Assembly (NCBI RefSeq): GCF_008704795.1 | Contig: NZ_CP023690.1 | Coordinates: 6,768,501-6,832,500, forward strand | Direction of reading: 5' to 3' | DNA: 64,000 bases | DNA from: Streptomyces spectabilis | Lineage (GTDB): Bacteria > Actinomycetota > Actinomycetes > Streptomycetales > Streptomycetaceae | Shown: positions 45,620-55,106 of the stretch, in pieces | Layout of the letters: each line of letters begins with the position of its first letter | Position numbering within the stretch: the first letter of the stretch is position 1 | The notes under the pieces: model-generated | Database searches by the model: none | What the model saw: only the letters and a program-made list of their open reading frames with translations | Told to the model about the DNA's origin: nothing | Made by a program: the position numbers and the translations under genes

Positions 45620-46411
45620 CTAGGGCTTGCGGGCCACCGCGCCGAACTGGGGCACCACCGGGGCCTCGGGGCAGCGCCAGCGGGAGCAGGACTCGACGCC
45701 CGGTGCGAGGAGTTCGAGGCCTTCGAAGTAGGCCTCGAACTCGGCGCGGGTGCGGCCGGTGATCGGCGGCGTGGCGTTCTCGTTCCAGAAGTCCATCGCC
45801 GCCTGGTTGCCCGCGCCGCCGACGTCGGCGTCCAGGGTCGGGTGGGTCAGGACGAGGTAACTCCCCGACGGCACCTCGTCCATGAGGGTCCGTACGATCC
45901 GGAGCGTGTCGCCGGTGTCCGGGATGAAGTTCAGGATGCCGAGCAGCATCACGGCGACCGGCCGGGTGAGGTCGAGCGTGGCCGCGGCGGCCGCCACGAT
46001 CTCGCGCGCGTTGCGGGCGTCCTGGTCGATGTACGTGGTCACGCCCTCCGGCGAGCTGGTGAGCAGCGCGTGGGCGTGGGTCAGGACGATCGGGTCGTTG
46101 TCGACGTACACGACGCGCGCGTCCGGGGCCAGGCGCTGCGCCACCTCGTGGGTGTTCTCGCCGGTGGGCAGGCCGGTGCCGATGTCGAGGAGCTGGCGGA
46201 CGCCCCGGTCGCCGACGAGGTGGGCGACGGCCCGGCCGAGGAACGCCCGGTCCGCGCGCGCCACTTCGCCGATGCCGGGAAACATCTCGGTGACCTGCTC
46301 ACCGACGGCCCGGTCCACCTGGTAGTTGTCCTTGCCGCCCAGCCAGTAGTTCCACACCCGGGCGTTGTGCGCGATGTCCGTGCGGATCCTGCCGGTGCTG
46401 TCTGCCGTCAC
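45620..46411 (-). CDS. SAM-dependent methyltransferase of the DUF574 family
   Basis: 263 residues. Family-specific start (AHNARVWNYWLGGKDNYQVD) and SAM motif LLDIGTGLPTGENTHEVA, then VVYVDNDPIVLTHA. DUF574 methyltransferases are abundant in Streptomyces, with substrates largely unknown. The start overlaps the glycerophosphodiesterase stop by 4 bases (ATGA), so the two are coupled. Confidence 0.88.
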   Translation of the reverse strand: MTADSTGRIRTDIAHNARVWNYWLGGKDNYQVDRAVGEQVTEMFPGIGEVARADRAFLGRAVAHLVGDRGVRQLLDIGTGLPTGENTHEVAQRLAPDARVVYVDNDPIVLTHAHALLTSSPEGVTTYIDQDARNAREIVAAAAATLDLTRPVAVMLLGILNFIPDTGDTLRIVRTLMDEVPSGSYLVLTHPTLDADVGGAGNQAAMDFWNENATPPITGRTRAEFEAYFEGLELLAPGVESCSRWRCPEAPVVPQFGAVARKP

Positions 46412-47127
46412 GCCTGCGGTTCCTTCCCCGTCCCCTGGCCCGGCCGCCCCAGCACGGTGGCGAGCGCGTCCATGCGGTTCGTGGTGATCGAGTCCACTCC
46501 GTGGGACACGAGCTTACGCATGGTGCGGCGGGTGTCGGCAGTCCAGGCGGCGATCAGATAGCCCTGTCCGTGGACGTGCTCGGCGAGTTCCCGACTCACA
46601 AGGCCGAAGCGGTAGTTGAGCCAGCGCGGCGTGATCGCGGCGAGCAGCGCGGGGCGCGGCGGCGCGAGCGTCTTCCACGTCAGGGCGATCTCCGCCGCCG
46701 GGTCCGCGGCCCGCAGCGCGAGCGTCGCGGCGGGGCCCGCGCAGTAGTACACGCGGTCCGCCGCGCCGCACTCGGCGATCACGCCGACGACCGTACGGAC
46801 CGTGTCCCGCGCGGGCTCCGGGTCCGGCAGGTCCACGAGCACGCGGTGCCCCTCGGTCTCCTTGAGCGCCTCTTCGAGGGTGGGTACGCCGCCCTCGGTG
46901 ACGCCCCTGACCTCGGCGGCGGACAGCGCGGCCAGGGGCCGGTCGTGCTCCCACAGCCGGTCGAGCGTGGCGTCGTGCAGCAGCACGGGGACGCCGTCGG
47001 CGGTCAGACGGACGTCGATCTCCACCGCGTCGGCGCCCTGGTCGAGCGCCGAACGCAGGGACGGCAGGGTGTTCTCACGGACGCGGTAGGGGTCGCCTCG
47101 GTGGGCCACGGCAGTCACGGTGCGCAT
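46408..47127 (-). CDS. Glycerophosphodiester phosphodiesterase
   Basis: 239 residues. GDPD TIM barrel: VAHRGDPYRVRENT with the catalytic His, EIDVRLTADGVPVLLHD with the metal Glu/Asp and second His, and ends WTADTRRTMRKLVSHGVDSI. Hydrolyses glycerophosphodiesters to glycerol-3-phosphate and alcohol. No signal peptide. CACAAT lies 6 bases before ATG 47127, suggesting a leaderless transcript. Confidence 0.9.
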   Translation of the reverse strand: MRTVTAVAHRGDPYRVRENTLPSLRSALDQGADAVEIDVRLTADGVPVLLHDATLDRLWEHDRPLAALSAAEVRGVTEGGVPTLEEALKETEGHRVLVDLPDPEPARDTVRTVVGVIAECGAADRVYYCAGPAATLALRAADPAAEIALTWKTLAPPRPALLAAITPRWLNYRFGLVSRELAEHVHGQGYLIAAWTADTRRTMRKLVSHGVDSITTNRMDALATVLGRPGQGTGKEPQA

Positions 47128-47166
47128 GGGCTCATTGTGACGGCCGTGGCCCCCGGGGCGCCGGAC

Positions 47167-48213
47167 TCAGCGGGACAGCCACGCCTCCGTGTACGTGTCG
47201 ATCTCCTCGCTGATGCGCCGCTTGCCCGCCTCGTCGAGGAAGGACGCCTCCACGGCGTTCTTCGCGAGGGCCGCGATGCCGCGCTCGTCGAGGTCGAGGA
47301 GGCGGGCGGCGACGCCGTACTCGCTGTTGAGGTCCGTGCCGAACATGGGCGGGTCGTCGGAGTTGATCGTCACGATGACCCCGGCGTCCACGAACTGCTT
47401 GAGGGGGTGCTCGTCCATCGTGGTGACCGCGCGCGTCGCGATGTTCGACGTCGGGCAGACCTCCAGGGGGATGCGGTGCTCCGCGAGGTGCGCGAGGAGC
47501 TTCGGGTCCCGGGCGGAGCTGGTGCCGTGGCCGATGCGCTCGGCGCGCAGGTGCGTCAGGGCGTCCCAGACCGTCTCCGGGCCCGTGGTCTCGCCCGCGT
47601 GCGGCACGGAGTGCAGGCCCGCGGCGATGGCGCGGTCGAAGTACGGCTTGAACTGCGGGCGCGGCACGCCGATCTCGGGGCCGCCGAGGCCGAAGGAGAC
47701 CAGGCCCTCGGGGCGGATGCCGTCGGTGGTGGCGAGGCGCACGGTCTCCTCCGCGGAGACGAGGCCCGCTTCGCCGGGGATGTCGAAGCACCAGCGGAGG
47801 ACGACGTTCAGCTCCGCCTCGGCCGTCTTGCGGGCGTCCTCGATGGCGGCCATGAAGGCGCGCTCGTCGATGCCGCGGCGGGTGGAGGAGAACGGGGTGA
47901 TGGTCAGCTCGGCGTAGCGCACGTTCTGCCGGGCGAGCTCGCGGGCCACCTCGTAGGTGAGGAGGTGGACGTCCTCCGGGGTGCGGATCAGGTCGACGAC
48001 GGACAGGTACACCTGCACGAAGTGCGCGAAGTCCGTGAACGTGAAGTAGTCGGCGAGGGCCTCGGGGTCCTTCGGTACCCTGGAGTCGGGGTGGCGGGCG
48101 GCGAGCGCCGAGACGATGCGCGGGGAGGCCGAGCCCACGTGGTGGACGTGCAGCTCCGCCTTGGGCAGCCCTGCGATGAAGCTGCCGGCTCGGGATGCGG
48201 CGGTCTCGGTCAT
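47167..48213 (-). CDS. add: Adenosine deaminase
   Basis: 348 residues from ATG 48213 (MTETAASRAGSF). Metal and substrate residues: AELHVHHVGS (HxH, with VHH rather than the usual LHLEG), PHAGE, RIGHGTSSA and TINSDDPPMFGTDL. Deaminates adenosine to inosine. GAGGAA is the SD. One of several Streptomyces add paralogues. The altered HxH context may mean a different purine or pterin specificity. Confidence 0.85.
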   Translation of the reverse strand: MTETAASRAGSFIAGLPKAELHVHHVGSASPRIVSALAARHPDSRVPKDPEALADYFTFTDFAHFVQVYLSVVDLIRTPEDVHLLTYEVARELARQNVRYAELTITPFSSTRRGIDERAFMAAIEDARKTAEAELNVVLRWCFDIPGEAGLVSAEETVRLATTDGIRPEGLVSFGLGGPEIGVPRPQFKPYFDRAIAAGLHSVPHAGETTGPETVWDALTHLRAERIGHGTSSARDPKLLAHLAEHRIPLEVCPTSNIATRAVTTMDEHPLKQFVDAGVIVTINSDDPPMFGTDLNSEYGVAARLLDLDERGIAALAKNAVEASFLDEAGKRRISEEIDTYTEAWLSR

Positions 48214-48283
48214 GGTTCCTCCCCGGAACAAGGTTGATCGGCTGATCGGGTGACCCACGCGAGGTCCGGCTCATCGTAAACAC

Positions 48284-48302
48284 GCCCCCTGCCGAAGGGG
48301 GC
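48284..48302 (-). terminator. Hairpin after the NADAR gene
   Basis: GCCCCCT (48284-48290) pairs with AGGGGGC (48296-48302) across GCCGA, about 50 bases past the minus-strand stop. Confidence 0.55.
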
Positions 48303-48351
48303 CGGGGCCCGGCTTTCCGCCGCCGCGGCACCGCGGGAACCACCGGCGATG

Positions 48352-48963
48352 TCAGCGCAGGCGCTCTCTGGCCGCCATCAGGGCGAAGCCCAGGAGGTTC
48401 GCGCCGCGCCAGGAGGCGGGGTCCTCGGCCCGGGGGTCGTCCGCGGCGAGGCCGATGCCCCACACCGGGTCGAGGGGGCTGGCCTCGACCAGGACGCGCT
48501 CGCCGGTGCCGACCAGATACGCCCGGAGCCCGGCGTCGGAGGCGAACTTCCGCTCGCTGCCCTCGGCCACGACGGCGAACCGCTCCCGCTCCCACACGGC
48601 CTCGTCGAAGCCGCGCACGAGCCGTCCCGCCCGCTTCGCCTCGGCGGGCGTGCGGGAGGCGAGCACCGCGCGCTCGGCCTCCGCGTCGTCGAAGAGCCGG
48701 GCCTTGGCGGCCATCATCCAGTGCTCCGCCGTCGCGTACGCGACCCCGTCGGCGGTGAAGGGCGACGGCCACCACTGGCTGAAGCAGCTCGCCCCGAGGG
48801 CGCCGTCACGGCGCGGGGTGTGACCCCAGAAGTGCACGTACTTCACCCGCCGCCCCGACCGCACCGCGGCCGTCAGATCGGCCACCGATCGGATGTCGTC
48901 CGTGCCGGTACGCGTGGTGGATGACCTGTCGGACCGCGTGTCCGCCCCCGTGTGCTCGCTCAT
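48352..48963 (-). CDS. NADAR family protein (YbiA-like)
   Basis: 203 residues from ATG 48963. NADAR domain: FSQWWPSPFTADGVAYATAEHWMMAAKARLF and DPVWGIGLA, with WRGANLLGFALM at the end (segments abbreviated where longer). These proteins bind ADP-ribose-like ligands or act as N-glycosidases on riboflavin pathway or ADP-ribosylated substrates. The first 40 residues are Thr/Ser/Asp-rich linker. No obvious functional link to neighbours. Confidence 0.85.
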   Translation of the reverse strand: MSEHTGADTRSDRSSTTRTGTDDIRSVADLTAAVRSGRRVKYVHFWGHTPRRDGALGASCFSQWWPSPFTADGVAYATAEHWMMAAKARLFDDAEAERAVLASRTPAEAKRAGRLVRGFDEAVWERERFAVVAEGSERKFASDAGLRAYLVGTGERVLVEASPLDPVWGIGLAADDPRAEDPASWRGANLLGFALMAARERLR

Positions 48964-49073
48964 GCACGCCACCCTGGCACGCGCCACGGACATTCCGTCC
49001 GGCCTTTTCCGGGGGAACTCGACACCTGGTCGACAGATTCCGTCGCTTAACCAAAAGGCAACTACGGAATCAC

Positions 49074-49102
49074 TTGTTGGACTATCGACCCTCTGTCAGG
49101 AT
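49074..49102 (+). promoter_or_regulatory. Promoter for the second polyamine operon
   Basis: TTGTTG (49074-49079), 17-bp spacer, CAGGAT (49097-49102), near the HrdB consensus. Predicted +1 about 60 bases before ATG 49169. The surrounding 205-bp gap is relatively AT-rich. Confidence 0.45.
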
Positions 49103-49168
49103 CGGCACTCAAATCGATCTGGAACTACGCCGCCCCCTCGTCGAGGCCGGGCGGCGGAGGAGAGCGGC

Positions 49169-50695
49169 ATGCACACATTCCAGGCGCGCGACCAGTTCTT
49201 TCCGGCACGGGAGCGCTTCGCGGACGGCGCGCAGTACATCGCGGGGCGGCTCACCCGCGGCACCTCGGGGCAGCACCACGCGGTCGTGGACCCGGCCACG
49301 GGCGAGGAGGTGCTCGGCTACGAGCTGGCGGGCGCCAAGGACGTGGACGCGGCCGTGGCCGCCGCGCGCGCCGCGTTCCCCGGCTGGGCGGGCGCGAGCC
49401 CCGGCGAGCGGTCCGACGCGATGCACCGCTTCGCCGCCGAGCTGTCCGCCCGCGCCGAGGACCTCGCCCGCGCCGAGACCGTCCAGTGCGGCAAGCCGAT
49501 CAAGCTGAGCCGCGAGTTCGACGTCCCGGGCACCATCGACAACACCGCCTTCTTCGCGGGCGCGGCCCGCCACCTCCAGGGCCAGTCCGCCGGGGAGTAC
49601 GACGGCGGCGACCACACTTCGTACGTACGCCGTGAGGCCATCGGCGTCGTGGGGTCCATCGCGCCCTGGAACTACCCCCTCCAGATGGCCGCCTGGAAGG
49701 TGCTCCCCGCCATCGCCGCCGGGAACACCATCGTCCTCAAGCCCTCCGAGCTGACCCCGCTCACCTCGCTGATGTTCGCGGCGGCCGCGACCGCGGCCGG
49801 GATCCCCGACGGCGTGGTCAACGTCGTCACCGGGGCGGGCCGCGAAGCCGGTGAGCACCTCGTGGGCCACCCGGACGTGGCCATGACCTCCTTCACCGGC
49901 TCCACCGGCGTCGGCAAGCGGGTCGCGGAGGTCGCCACCGCGACCGTCAAACGCCTCCACCTGGAGCTCGGCGGCAAGGCGCCGTTCGTCGTCTTCGACG
50001 ACGCCGATCTGGAGTCCGCCGTGCACGGCGCCGTCGCGGGCGCCCTGATCAACACCGGCCAGGACTGCACGGCCGCCACCCGCGCCTACGTCCAGCGGCC
50101 GCTGTACGAGGCCTTCGTCGCGGGGGTCGCCGACCTGATGGCGACCGTGCGGCTCGGCGACCCCTGCGACCCGGCCACCGACCTCGGCCCGCTGATCTCG
50201 CACGCCCACCGCGACCGGGTCGCCGGCTTCGTCGAGCGGGCCCGCTCGTACGCGCGCGTGGTCACCGGCGGCGAGGCCCCCGAGCACCCGGGCGCCTATT
50301 ACAGGCCCACCCTGATCACGGGCGCCGCGCAGGACAGCGAGGTCGTCCAGGCGGAGATCTTCGGGCCGGTCCTCGTCGTGCTGCCCTTCGACAGCGACGA
50401 CGAGGGCATCCGGCTCGCCAACGACACGCCGTACGGGCTCGCCGCGTCCGCCTGGACCCACGACGTGTTCCGGGCGGGACGCGCCACGCGCGAGATCAAG
50501 GCCGGGTGCGTCTGGGTGAACGACCACATCCCGATCCTCAGCGAGATGCCGCACGGCGGGTACAAGGCCTCCGGCTACGGCAAGGACATGTCCGCCTACT
50601 CCTTCGAGGAGTACACGCAGATCAAGCACGTCATGTTCGACAACACCGCGGTCGCGAGGAAGGACTGGCACCGCACGATCTTCGGGGACCGGTAG
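49169..50695 (+). CDS. Aldehyde dehydrogenase, polyamine operon
   Basis: 508 residues. Same class as the enzyme at 40261: Cys in NTGQDCTAATR, Glu in LELGGKAPFVVF, and C-terminal KASGYGKDMSAYSFEEYTQ. It differs by about 30 extra residues at the ends. SD GGAGGAGAG precedes ATG 49169. First gene of a unit continuing into the PotDABC-like transporter and PuuB-like oxidase, so it should oxidise the aldehyde made by that oxidase. Confidence 0.9.
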   Translation: MHTFQARDQFFPARERFADGAQYIAGRLTRGTSGQHHAVVDPATGEEVLGYELAGAKDVDAAVAAARAAFPGWAGASPGERSDAMHRFAAELSARAEDLARAETVQCGKPIKLSREFDVPGTIDNTAFFAGAARHLQGQSAGEYDGGDHTSYVRREAIGVVGSIAPWNYPLQMAAWKVLPAIAAGNTIVLKPSELTPLTSLMFAAAATAAGIPDGVVNVVTGAGREAGEHLVGHPDVAMTSFTGSTGVGKRVAEVATATVKRLHLELGGKAPFVVFDDADLESAVHGAVAGALINTGQDCTAATRAYVQRPLYEAFVAGVADLMATVRLGDPCDPATDLGPLISHAHRDRVAGFVERARSYARVVTGGEAPEHPGAYYRPTLITGAAQDSEVVQAEIFGPVLVVLPFDSDDEGIRLANDTPYGLAASAWTHDVFRAGRATREIKAGCVWVNDHIPILSEMPHGGYKASGYGKDMSAYSFEEYTQIKHVMFDNTAVARKDWHRTIFGDR

Positions 50696-50782
50696 TCAGC
50701 ACGGGCCGGGGCGCCGCGAGACCGGGCGGCGCCCGCCCTCAACCCTCCCGCAAGGGACCCTCCCGAAAGGGCAGACCAGCGC

Positions 50783-52027
50783 ATGGAGCAGTACGAGCCC
50801 GACCGCCTCTCCCCGGCCCAGCGGGCCGCCCTGCGGCGCGGCCTGACCAGCGGCCGGGCCGCGCTCACCCGTCGCTCCCTCCTCCGCGCCTCGGGCGGCG
50901 GCGCCCTCGCCGCGGGCGGGCTCGGCGCCCTGAGCGCCTGCGGCATCCCCGCCGCGGGCAAGGGCTCGGGCGGCATCGCCGCCGAGGACCGCTCGGTCAA
51001 GGAGAAGCGCGTGCACTTCTCCAACTGGACCGAGTACATGGACGTGGACGACGACAAGCGGCGGCCCACCCTCGACGCGTTCACCGAGCGCACCGGCATC
51101 ACGGTCAAGTACACCGAGGACATCAACGACAACAACGAGTTCTTCGGCAAGGTCAAGCCGCAGCTCGCCGCGGGCCAGGACACCGGCCGCGACCTCATCT
51201 GCGTCACCGACTGGCTCGCGGCCCGCCTGATCCGCTTCGGCTGGGTGCAGAAGCTCGACGCGGCCCGGTTGCCGCACGCCTACGCCAACCTGTCCGCCCA
51301 GTTCCGCTCGCCCGACTGGGACCCCGGACGCGCGTACTCCTACCCCTGGACCGGCATCTCCGCCGTCATCGCGTACAACAAGAAGGCGACCGACGGGAAG
51401 GAGATCACCTCGGTCTCGCAACTCCTCGACGAGCCGAAGCTCAAGGGGCGCGTCGGGTTCCTCTCCGAGATGCGCGACTCCGTCGGCATGACCCTGCTCG
51501 ACATGGGCAAGGACCCGGCCGCCTTCAAGGACGACGACTACGACGCGGCGATCGCCCGGCTCCAGAAGGCCGTCGACAGAGGGCAGATCCGCCGCTTCAC
51601 CGGAAACGACTACACCGCCGACCTCGACAAGGGCGACATCGCCGCGTGCGTGGCCTGGGCCGGTGACGTCGTCCAGCTCAAACTGGCCAACCCCGACATC
51701 GAGTTCGCCATCCCCGACAGCGGCTACATCGTCTCCACGGACAACCTGCTCATCCCCAACAAGGCGCGCCACAAGCGCAACGCCGAGCGGCTCATCGACT
51801 ACTACTACGAGCCGGAGCCCGCGGCCCGGCTCGCCGCGTTCATCAACTACGTGTGCCCGGTCGACGGCGTCCGCGACGAGCTGGCCAAGATCGACCCCGA
51901 GGCGGCGCGGAACCCGCTGATCCTGCCCGACAAGGAGATGGCGGCGAAGTCCCACGCCTTCCGGGCGCTCACGCCGAAGGAAGAGACGGCGTACGAGGAG
52001 AAGTTCGCCCGGCTCACGGGCTCCTGA
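50783..52027 (+). CDS. potD: Polyamine ABC transporter substrate-binding lipoprotein (PotD-like)
   Basis: 414 residues. N-terminal 29-residue cytoplasmic-like lead, twin-arginine TRRSLLRAS and lipobox ALSAC (C53). PotD-type fold (VHFSNWTEYMDVDDDK, then WAGDVVQLKLANPDIEFA). Spermidine/putrescine binding is inferred from the downstream PotABC genes and catabolic context. Paralogue of the protein at 41800. 123 bases separate it from potA, including a 22-bp tandem repeat. Confidence 0.9.
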   Translation: MEQYEPDRLSPAQRAALRRGLTSGRAALTRRSLLRASGGGALAAGGLGALSACGIPAAGKGSGGIAAEDRSVKEKRVHFSNWTEYMDVDDDKRRPTLDAFTERTGITVKYTEDINDNNEFFGKVKPQLAAGQDTGRDLICVTDWLAARLIRFGWVQKLDAARLPHAYANLSAQFRSPDWDPGRAYSYPWTGISAVIAYNKKATDGKEITSVSQLLDEPKLKGRVGFLSEMRDSVGMTLLDMGKDPAAFKDDDYDAAIARLQKAVDRGQIRRFTGNDYTADLDKGDIAACVAWAGDVVQLKLANPDIEFAIPDSGYIVSTDNLLIPNKARHKRNAERLIDYYYEPEPAARLAAFINYVCPVDGVRDELAKIDPEAARNPLILPDKEMAAKSHAFRALTPKEETAYEEKFARLTGS

Positions 52028-52043
52028 ACCCGTGCCGTCGGGC

Positions 52044-52087
52044 CCGCCCCGGACTCGCTCACGGTCCGCCCCGGACTCCCTCACGGC
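52044..52087. repeat. Two tandem 22-bp near-identical repeats
   Basis: CCGCCCCGGACTCGCTCACG plus GT at 52044-52065, then a copy differing at two positions at 52066-52087. It lies in the gap between potD and potA. No hairpin potential comparable to a terminator is seen. Confidence 0.75.
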
Positions 52088-52150
52088 CCCGCTCGGGCCC
52101 CTCGACGGCGCCCGCCGTCCCGACCCGCTCACCACCCCTGGGAAGAACTC

Positions 52151-53296
52151 ATGACCGAAGCCAGCGGCGACGTCCGCCTGACCGGGATCAGCAAGACCTA
52201 CGGCTCCTTCACGGCCGTCCACCCGCTCGACCTCACCGTGCCCCAGGGCTCGTTCTACGCCCTGCTCGGCGCGTCCGGCTGCGGCAAGACCACCACCCTT
52301 CGCATGATCGCGGGCCTGGAGGAGCCGAGCAGCGGCACCGTGTGCCTGGGCGAGCAGGACGTCACCGCGCTGCCGCCCTACAAGCGCCCCGTGAACACGG
52401 TCTTCCAGTCGTACGCGCTCTTCCCGCACCTCGACATCTTCGAGAACGTCGCCTTCGGCCTGCGCCGGCGCGGCATCAAGTCGGTGAAGAAGCAGGTCGG
52501 CGACATGCTCGACCTCGTCCAGCTCGGCGAGCAGGCCCGCAAGAAGCCGCACCAGCTCTCCGGCGGCCAGCAGCAGCGCGTCGCCGTGGCCCGCGCGCTC
52601 ATCAACCACCCCAAGGTGCTGCTCCTCGACGAGCCGCTCGGCGCCCTCGACCTGAAGCTGCGCCGTCAGATGCAGCTGGAGCTCAAGCGCATCCAGACCG
52701 AGGTCGGCATCACCTTCGTGCACGTCACGCACGACCAGGAGGAGGCCATGACGATGGCCGACACCGTCGCCGTGATGAACGGCGGCCGCGTCGAGCAGCA
52801 GGGCGCCCCCGCCGAGCTGTACGAGAACCCGCGCACCACCTTCGTCGCCAACTTCCTCGGCACCTCCAACTTCATCGCGGCCGAGGTCGACTCGGTCAGC
52901 GGCGACGACGTGGTCCTCAGGGCGGGCGACGGCAAACTGCTGCTGCCCAAGGCGCGCTGCGGCGCCGCGACGAGCCCCGGCGGCAAGGTCCTCCTCGGGG
53001 TGCGCCCCGAGAAGATCACCCTCACCCACGCCGACGACGCGGGCACCGTCCCCGACGGCCGCAACCGCATCACCGGCCGCGTCGTCGCCTCCAGTTTCAT
53101 CGGCGTCTCCACGCAGTACGTCATCGAAAGGCCGCTCTGCGACGCCTTCGAGGTGTACGCGCAGAACATCGAGCGCGACACCCGGCTGACCCCGGGCGCG
53201 GACGTCGTCCTGCACTGGAACCCCGCCCACACCTTCGGCCTGGACGCGGGGCAGGACGTCCAGGCGGGCGTCGAGAAGGTCGAGGAGGACGCGTGA
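52151..53296 (+). CDS. potA: Polyamine ABC transporter ATP-binding protein (PotA-like)
   Basis: 381 residues. Walker [10 protein letters not shown], signature [15 protein letters not shown], Walker [13 protein letters not shown] and H-loop [15 protein letters not shown] domain follows in the last 120 residues. Energises polyamine import. It overlaps the permease gene by 4 bases (GTGA). Residues 1-235 are the ABC domain. Confidence 0.93.
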   Translation: MTEASGDVRLTGISKTYGSFTAVHPLDLTVPQGSFYALLGASGCGKTTTLRMIAGLEEPSSGTVCLGEQDVTALPPYKRPVNTVFQSYALFPHLDIFENVAFGLRRRGIKSVKKQVGDMLDLVQLGEQARKKPHQLSGGQQQRVAVARALINHPKVLLLDEPLGALDLKLRRQMQLELKRIQTEVGITFVHVTHDQEEAMTMADTVAVMNGGRVEQQGAPAELYENPRTTFVANFLGTSNFIAAEVDSVSGDDVVLRAGDGKLLLPKARCGAATSPGGKVLLGVRPEKITLTHADDAGTVPDGRNRITGRVVASSFIGVSTQYVIERPLCDAFEVYAQNIERDTRLTPGADVVLHWNPAHTFGLDAGQDVQAGVEKVEEDA

Positions 53297-54219
53297 CGGC
53301 CCCCGTCAAGGCGCCCGTCGAGGACGCCCAGGACCCCGCCCCCGCGCGGCCCCGCAGGCGCGGCCGCCTCGTGCCCTACTGGCTGCTGCTCCCCGGCATC
53401 CTGTGGCTGATCGTCTTCTTCGCGCTGCCGCTGGTCTACCAGGCCTCGACGTCCGTGCAGACCGGTTCCCTCGAAGAGGGCTACAAGGTCACCTGGCACT
53501 TCGCCACCTACTGGGACGCGCTCGGCGACTACTGGCCGCAGTTCCTGCGCTCGGTCCTGTACGCGGGCGCCGCCACGGTCCTGTGTCTGCTGCTCGGCTA
53601 TCCGCTGGCGTACCTCATCGCGTTTCGCGCGGGCCGCTGGCGCAATCTGATCCTGGTGCTCGTCATCGCGCCGTTCTTCACCAGCTTCCTCATCCGCACG
53701 CTCGCCTGGAAGACGATCCTGGCGGACGGCGGGCCCGTCGTCGGCGCCCTGAACACGCTGCACGTCCTGGACGTCACCAACTGGCTCGGCGCCACCGACG
53801 GCGACCGCGTCCTGGCCACGCCGCTCGCCGTGGTCTGCGGACTCACGTACAACTTCCTGCCGTTCATGATCCTGCCGCTGTACACGTCCCTGGAGCGCAT
53901 CGACCCCCGGCTTCACGAGGCCGCGGGCGATCTGTACGCCCGGCCCTCCACGACGTTCCGGAAGGTCACCTTCCCGCTGTCGATGCCGGGTGTCGTCTCC
54001 GGCACGCTGCTCACCTTCATTCCGGCCGCCGGTGACTACGTGAACGCCGATCTGCTCGGCTCCACCGACACGCGCATGGTCGGAAACGTCATCCAGACGC
54101 AGTTCCTGCGCATTCTGGACTACCCGACGGCGGCCGCCCTCTCCTTCATCCTGATGGCCGCCATCCTGATCATGGTGACGTTCTACATCCGCAAGTCGGG
54201 AACGGAGGATCTGGTCTGA
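53293..54219 (+). CDS. potB: Polyamine ABC transporter permease (PotB-like)
   Basis: 308 residues. Six TM segments after a 30-residue cytoplasmic start, with the BPD-family EAA region LHEAAGDLYARPSTTFRKVT. GTG 53293 overlaps potA, and its stop overlaps the start of the next permease by one base. Forms the membrane channel with PotC. Confidence 0.92.
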   Translation: MTAPVKAPVEDAQDPAPARPRRRGRLVPYWLLLPGILWLIVFFALPLVYQASTSVQTGSLEEGYKVTWHFATYWDALGDYWPQFLRSVLYAGAATVLCLLLGYPLAYLIAFRAGRWRNLILVLVIAPFFTSFLIRTLAWKTILADGGPVVGALNTLHVLDVTNWLGATDGDRVLATPLAVVCGLTYNFLPFMILPLYTSLERIDPRLHEAAGDLYARPSTTFRKVTFPLSMPGVVSGTLLTFIPAAGDYVNADLLGSTDTRMVGNVIQTQFLRILDYPTAAALSFILMAAILIMVTFYIRKSGTEDLV

Positions 54220-55031
54220 TGGGCCCGTTCGTCGCATTCGGCCGCTGGCTGCGCCGGAACCTCGTCGTCATCTTCGGGCTCCTCACGCTCGGCTATCTCC
54301 TGCTGCCCAACGTCGTGGTCACGGTCTTCTCGTTCAACAAGCCGAAAGGCCGGTTCAACTACTCCTGGCAGGAATTCTCGACCGACGCCTGGCAGGACCC
54401 GTGCGGCGTCGCCGACATGTGCGGCTCGCTCTCCATCAGCCTGCGGATCGCCTTCTTCGCGACGCTCGGCGCCACCGTGCTCGGCACGATGATCGCCTTC
54501 GCGCTCGTGCGCTACCGCTTCCGGGCGCGCTCCGCCGTGAGCTCGCTGATCTTCCTGCCCATGGCGATGCCCGAGGTGGTCATGGCCGCCTCGCTGCTCA
54601 CGCTGTTCCTGAACATGGGCGCGCAGCTCGGCTTCTGGACCGTCCTGATAGCGCACATCATGTTCTGCCTGAGCTTCGTGGTGACCGCGGTGAAGGCGCG
54701 CGTGATGTCCATGGACCCGCGCCTCGAACAGGCCGCGCAGGACCTCTACGCCGGGCCCGTGCAGACCTTCCTGCGGGTCACGCTGCCGATCGCGGCACCC
54801 GGCATCGCGGCGGGCGCGCTGCTCGCCTTCGCGCTCTCCTTCGACGATTTCATCATCACGAACTTCAACGCCGGATCGACTGTGACCTTCCCCATGTTCG
54901 TCTGGGGATCCGCGCAGCGGGGCACACCCGTTCAGATCAATGTGATCGGTACGGCGATGTTCCTCATCGCCGTCGTTCTCGTACTGGCGGGAATGCTGAT
55001 CGGAAAGCGCCGCGCGAAGCGGGCGCGCTGA
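54219..55031 (+). CDS. potC: Polyamine ABC transporter permease (PotC-like)
   Basis: 270 residues. Six TM segments. EAA loop at LEQAAQDLYAGPVQTFLRVT, followed by SFDDFIITNFNAG, typical of PotC. ATG 54219 is shared with the potB stop, showing tight coupling. The next gene, an amine oxidase, follows after 75 bases. Confidence 0.93.
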   Translation: MGPFVAFGRWLRRNLVVIFGLLTLGYLLLPNVVVTVFSFNKPKGRFNYSWQEFSTDAWQDPCGVADMCGSLSISLRIAFFATLGATVLGTMIAFALVRYRFRARSAVSSLIFLPMAMPEVVMAASLLTLFLNMGAQLGFWTVLIAHIMFCLSFVVTAVKARVMSMDPRLEQAAQDLYAGPVQTFLRVTLPIAAPGIAAGALLAFALSFDDFIITNFNAGSTVTFPMFVWGSAQRGTPVQINVIGTAMFLIAVVLVLAGMLIGKRRAKRAR

Positions 55032-55106
55032 ACTCCGAAAGGCCGTGCCCGTGCGGTGCCAAGCAGCTCTGTGCAGCTCTACGCAATTCTCAAGGGAGTG
55101 GAAATC

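Noticed and set aside
50696..53230. Long minus-strand open frame opposite potD/potA
   Set aside because: Same reason: composition artefact against well-supported plus-strand genes.
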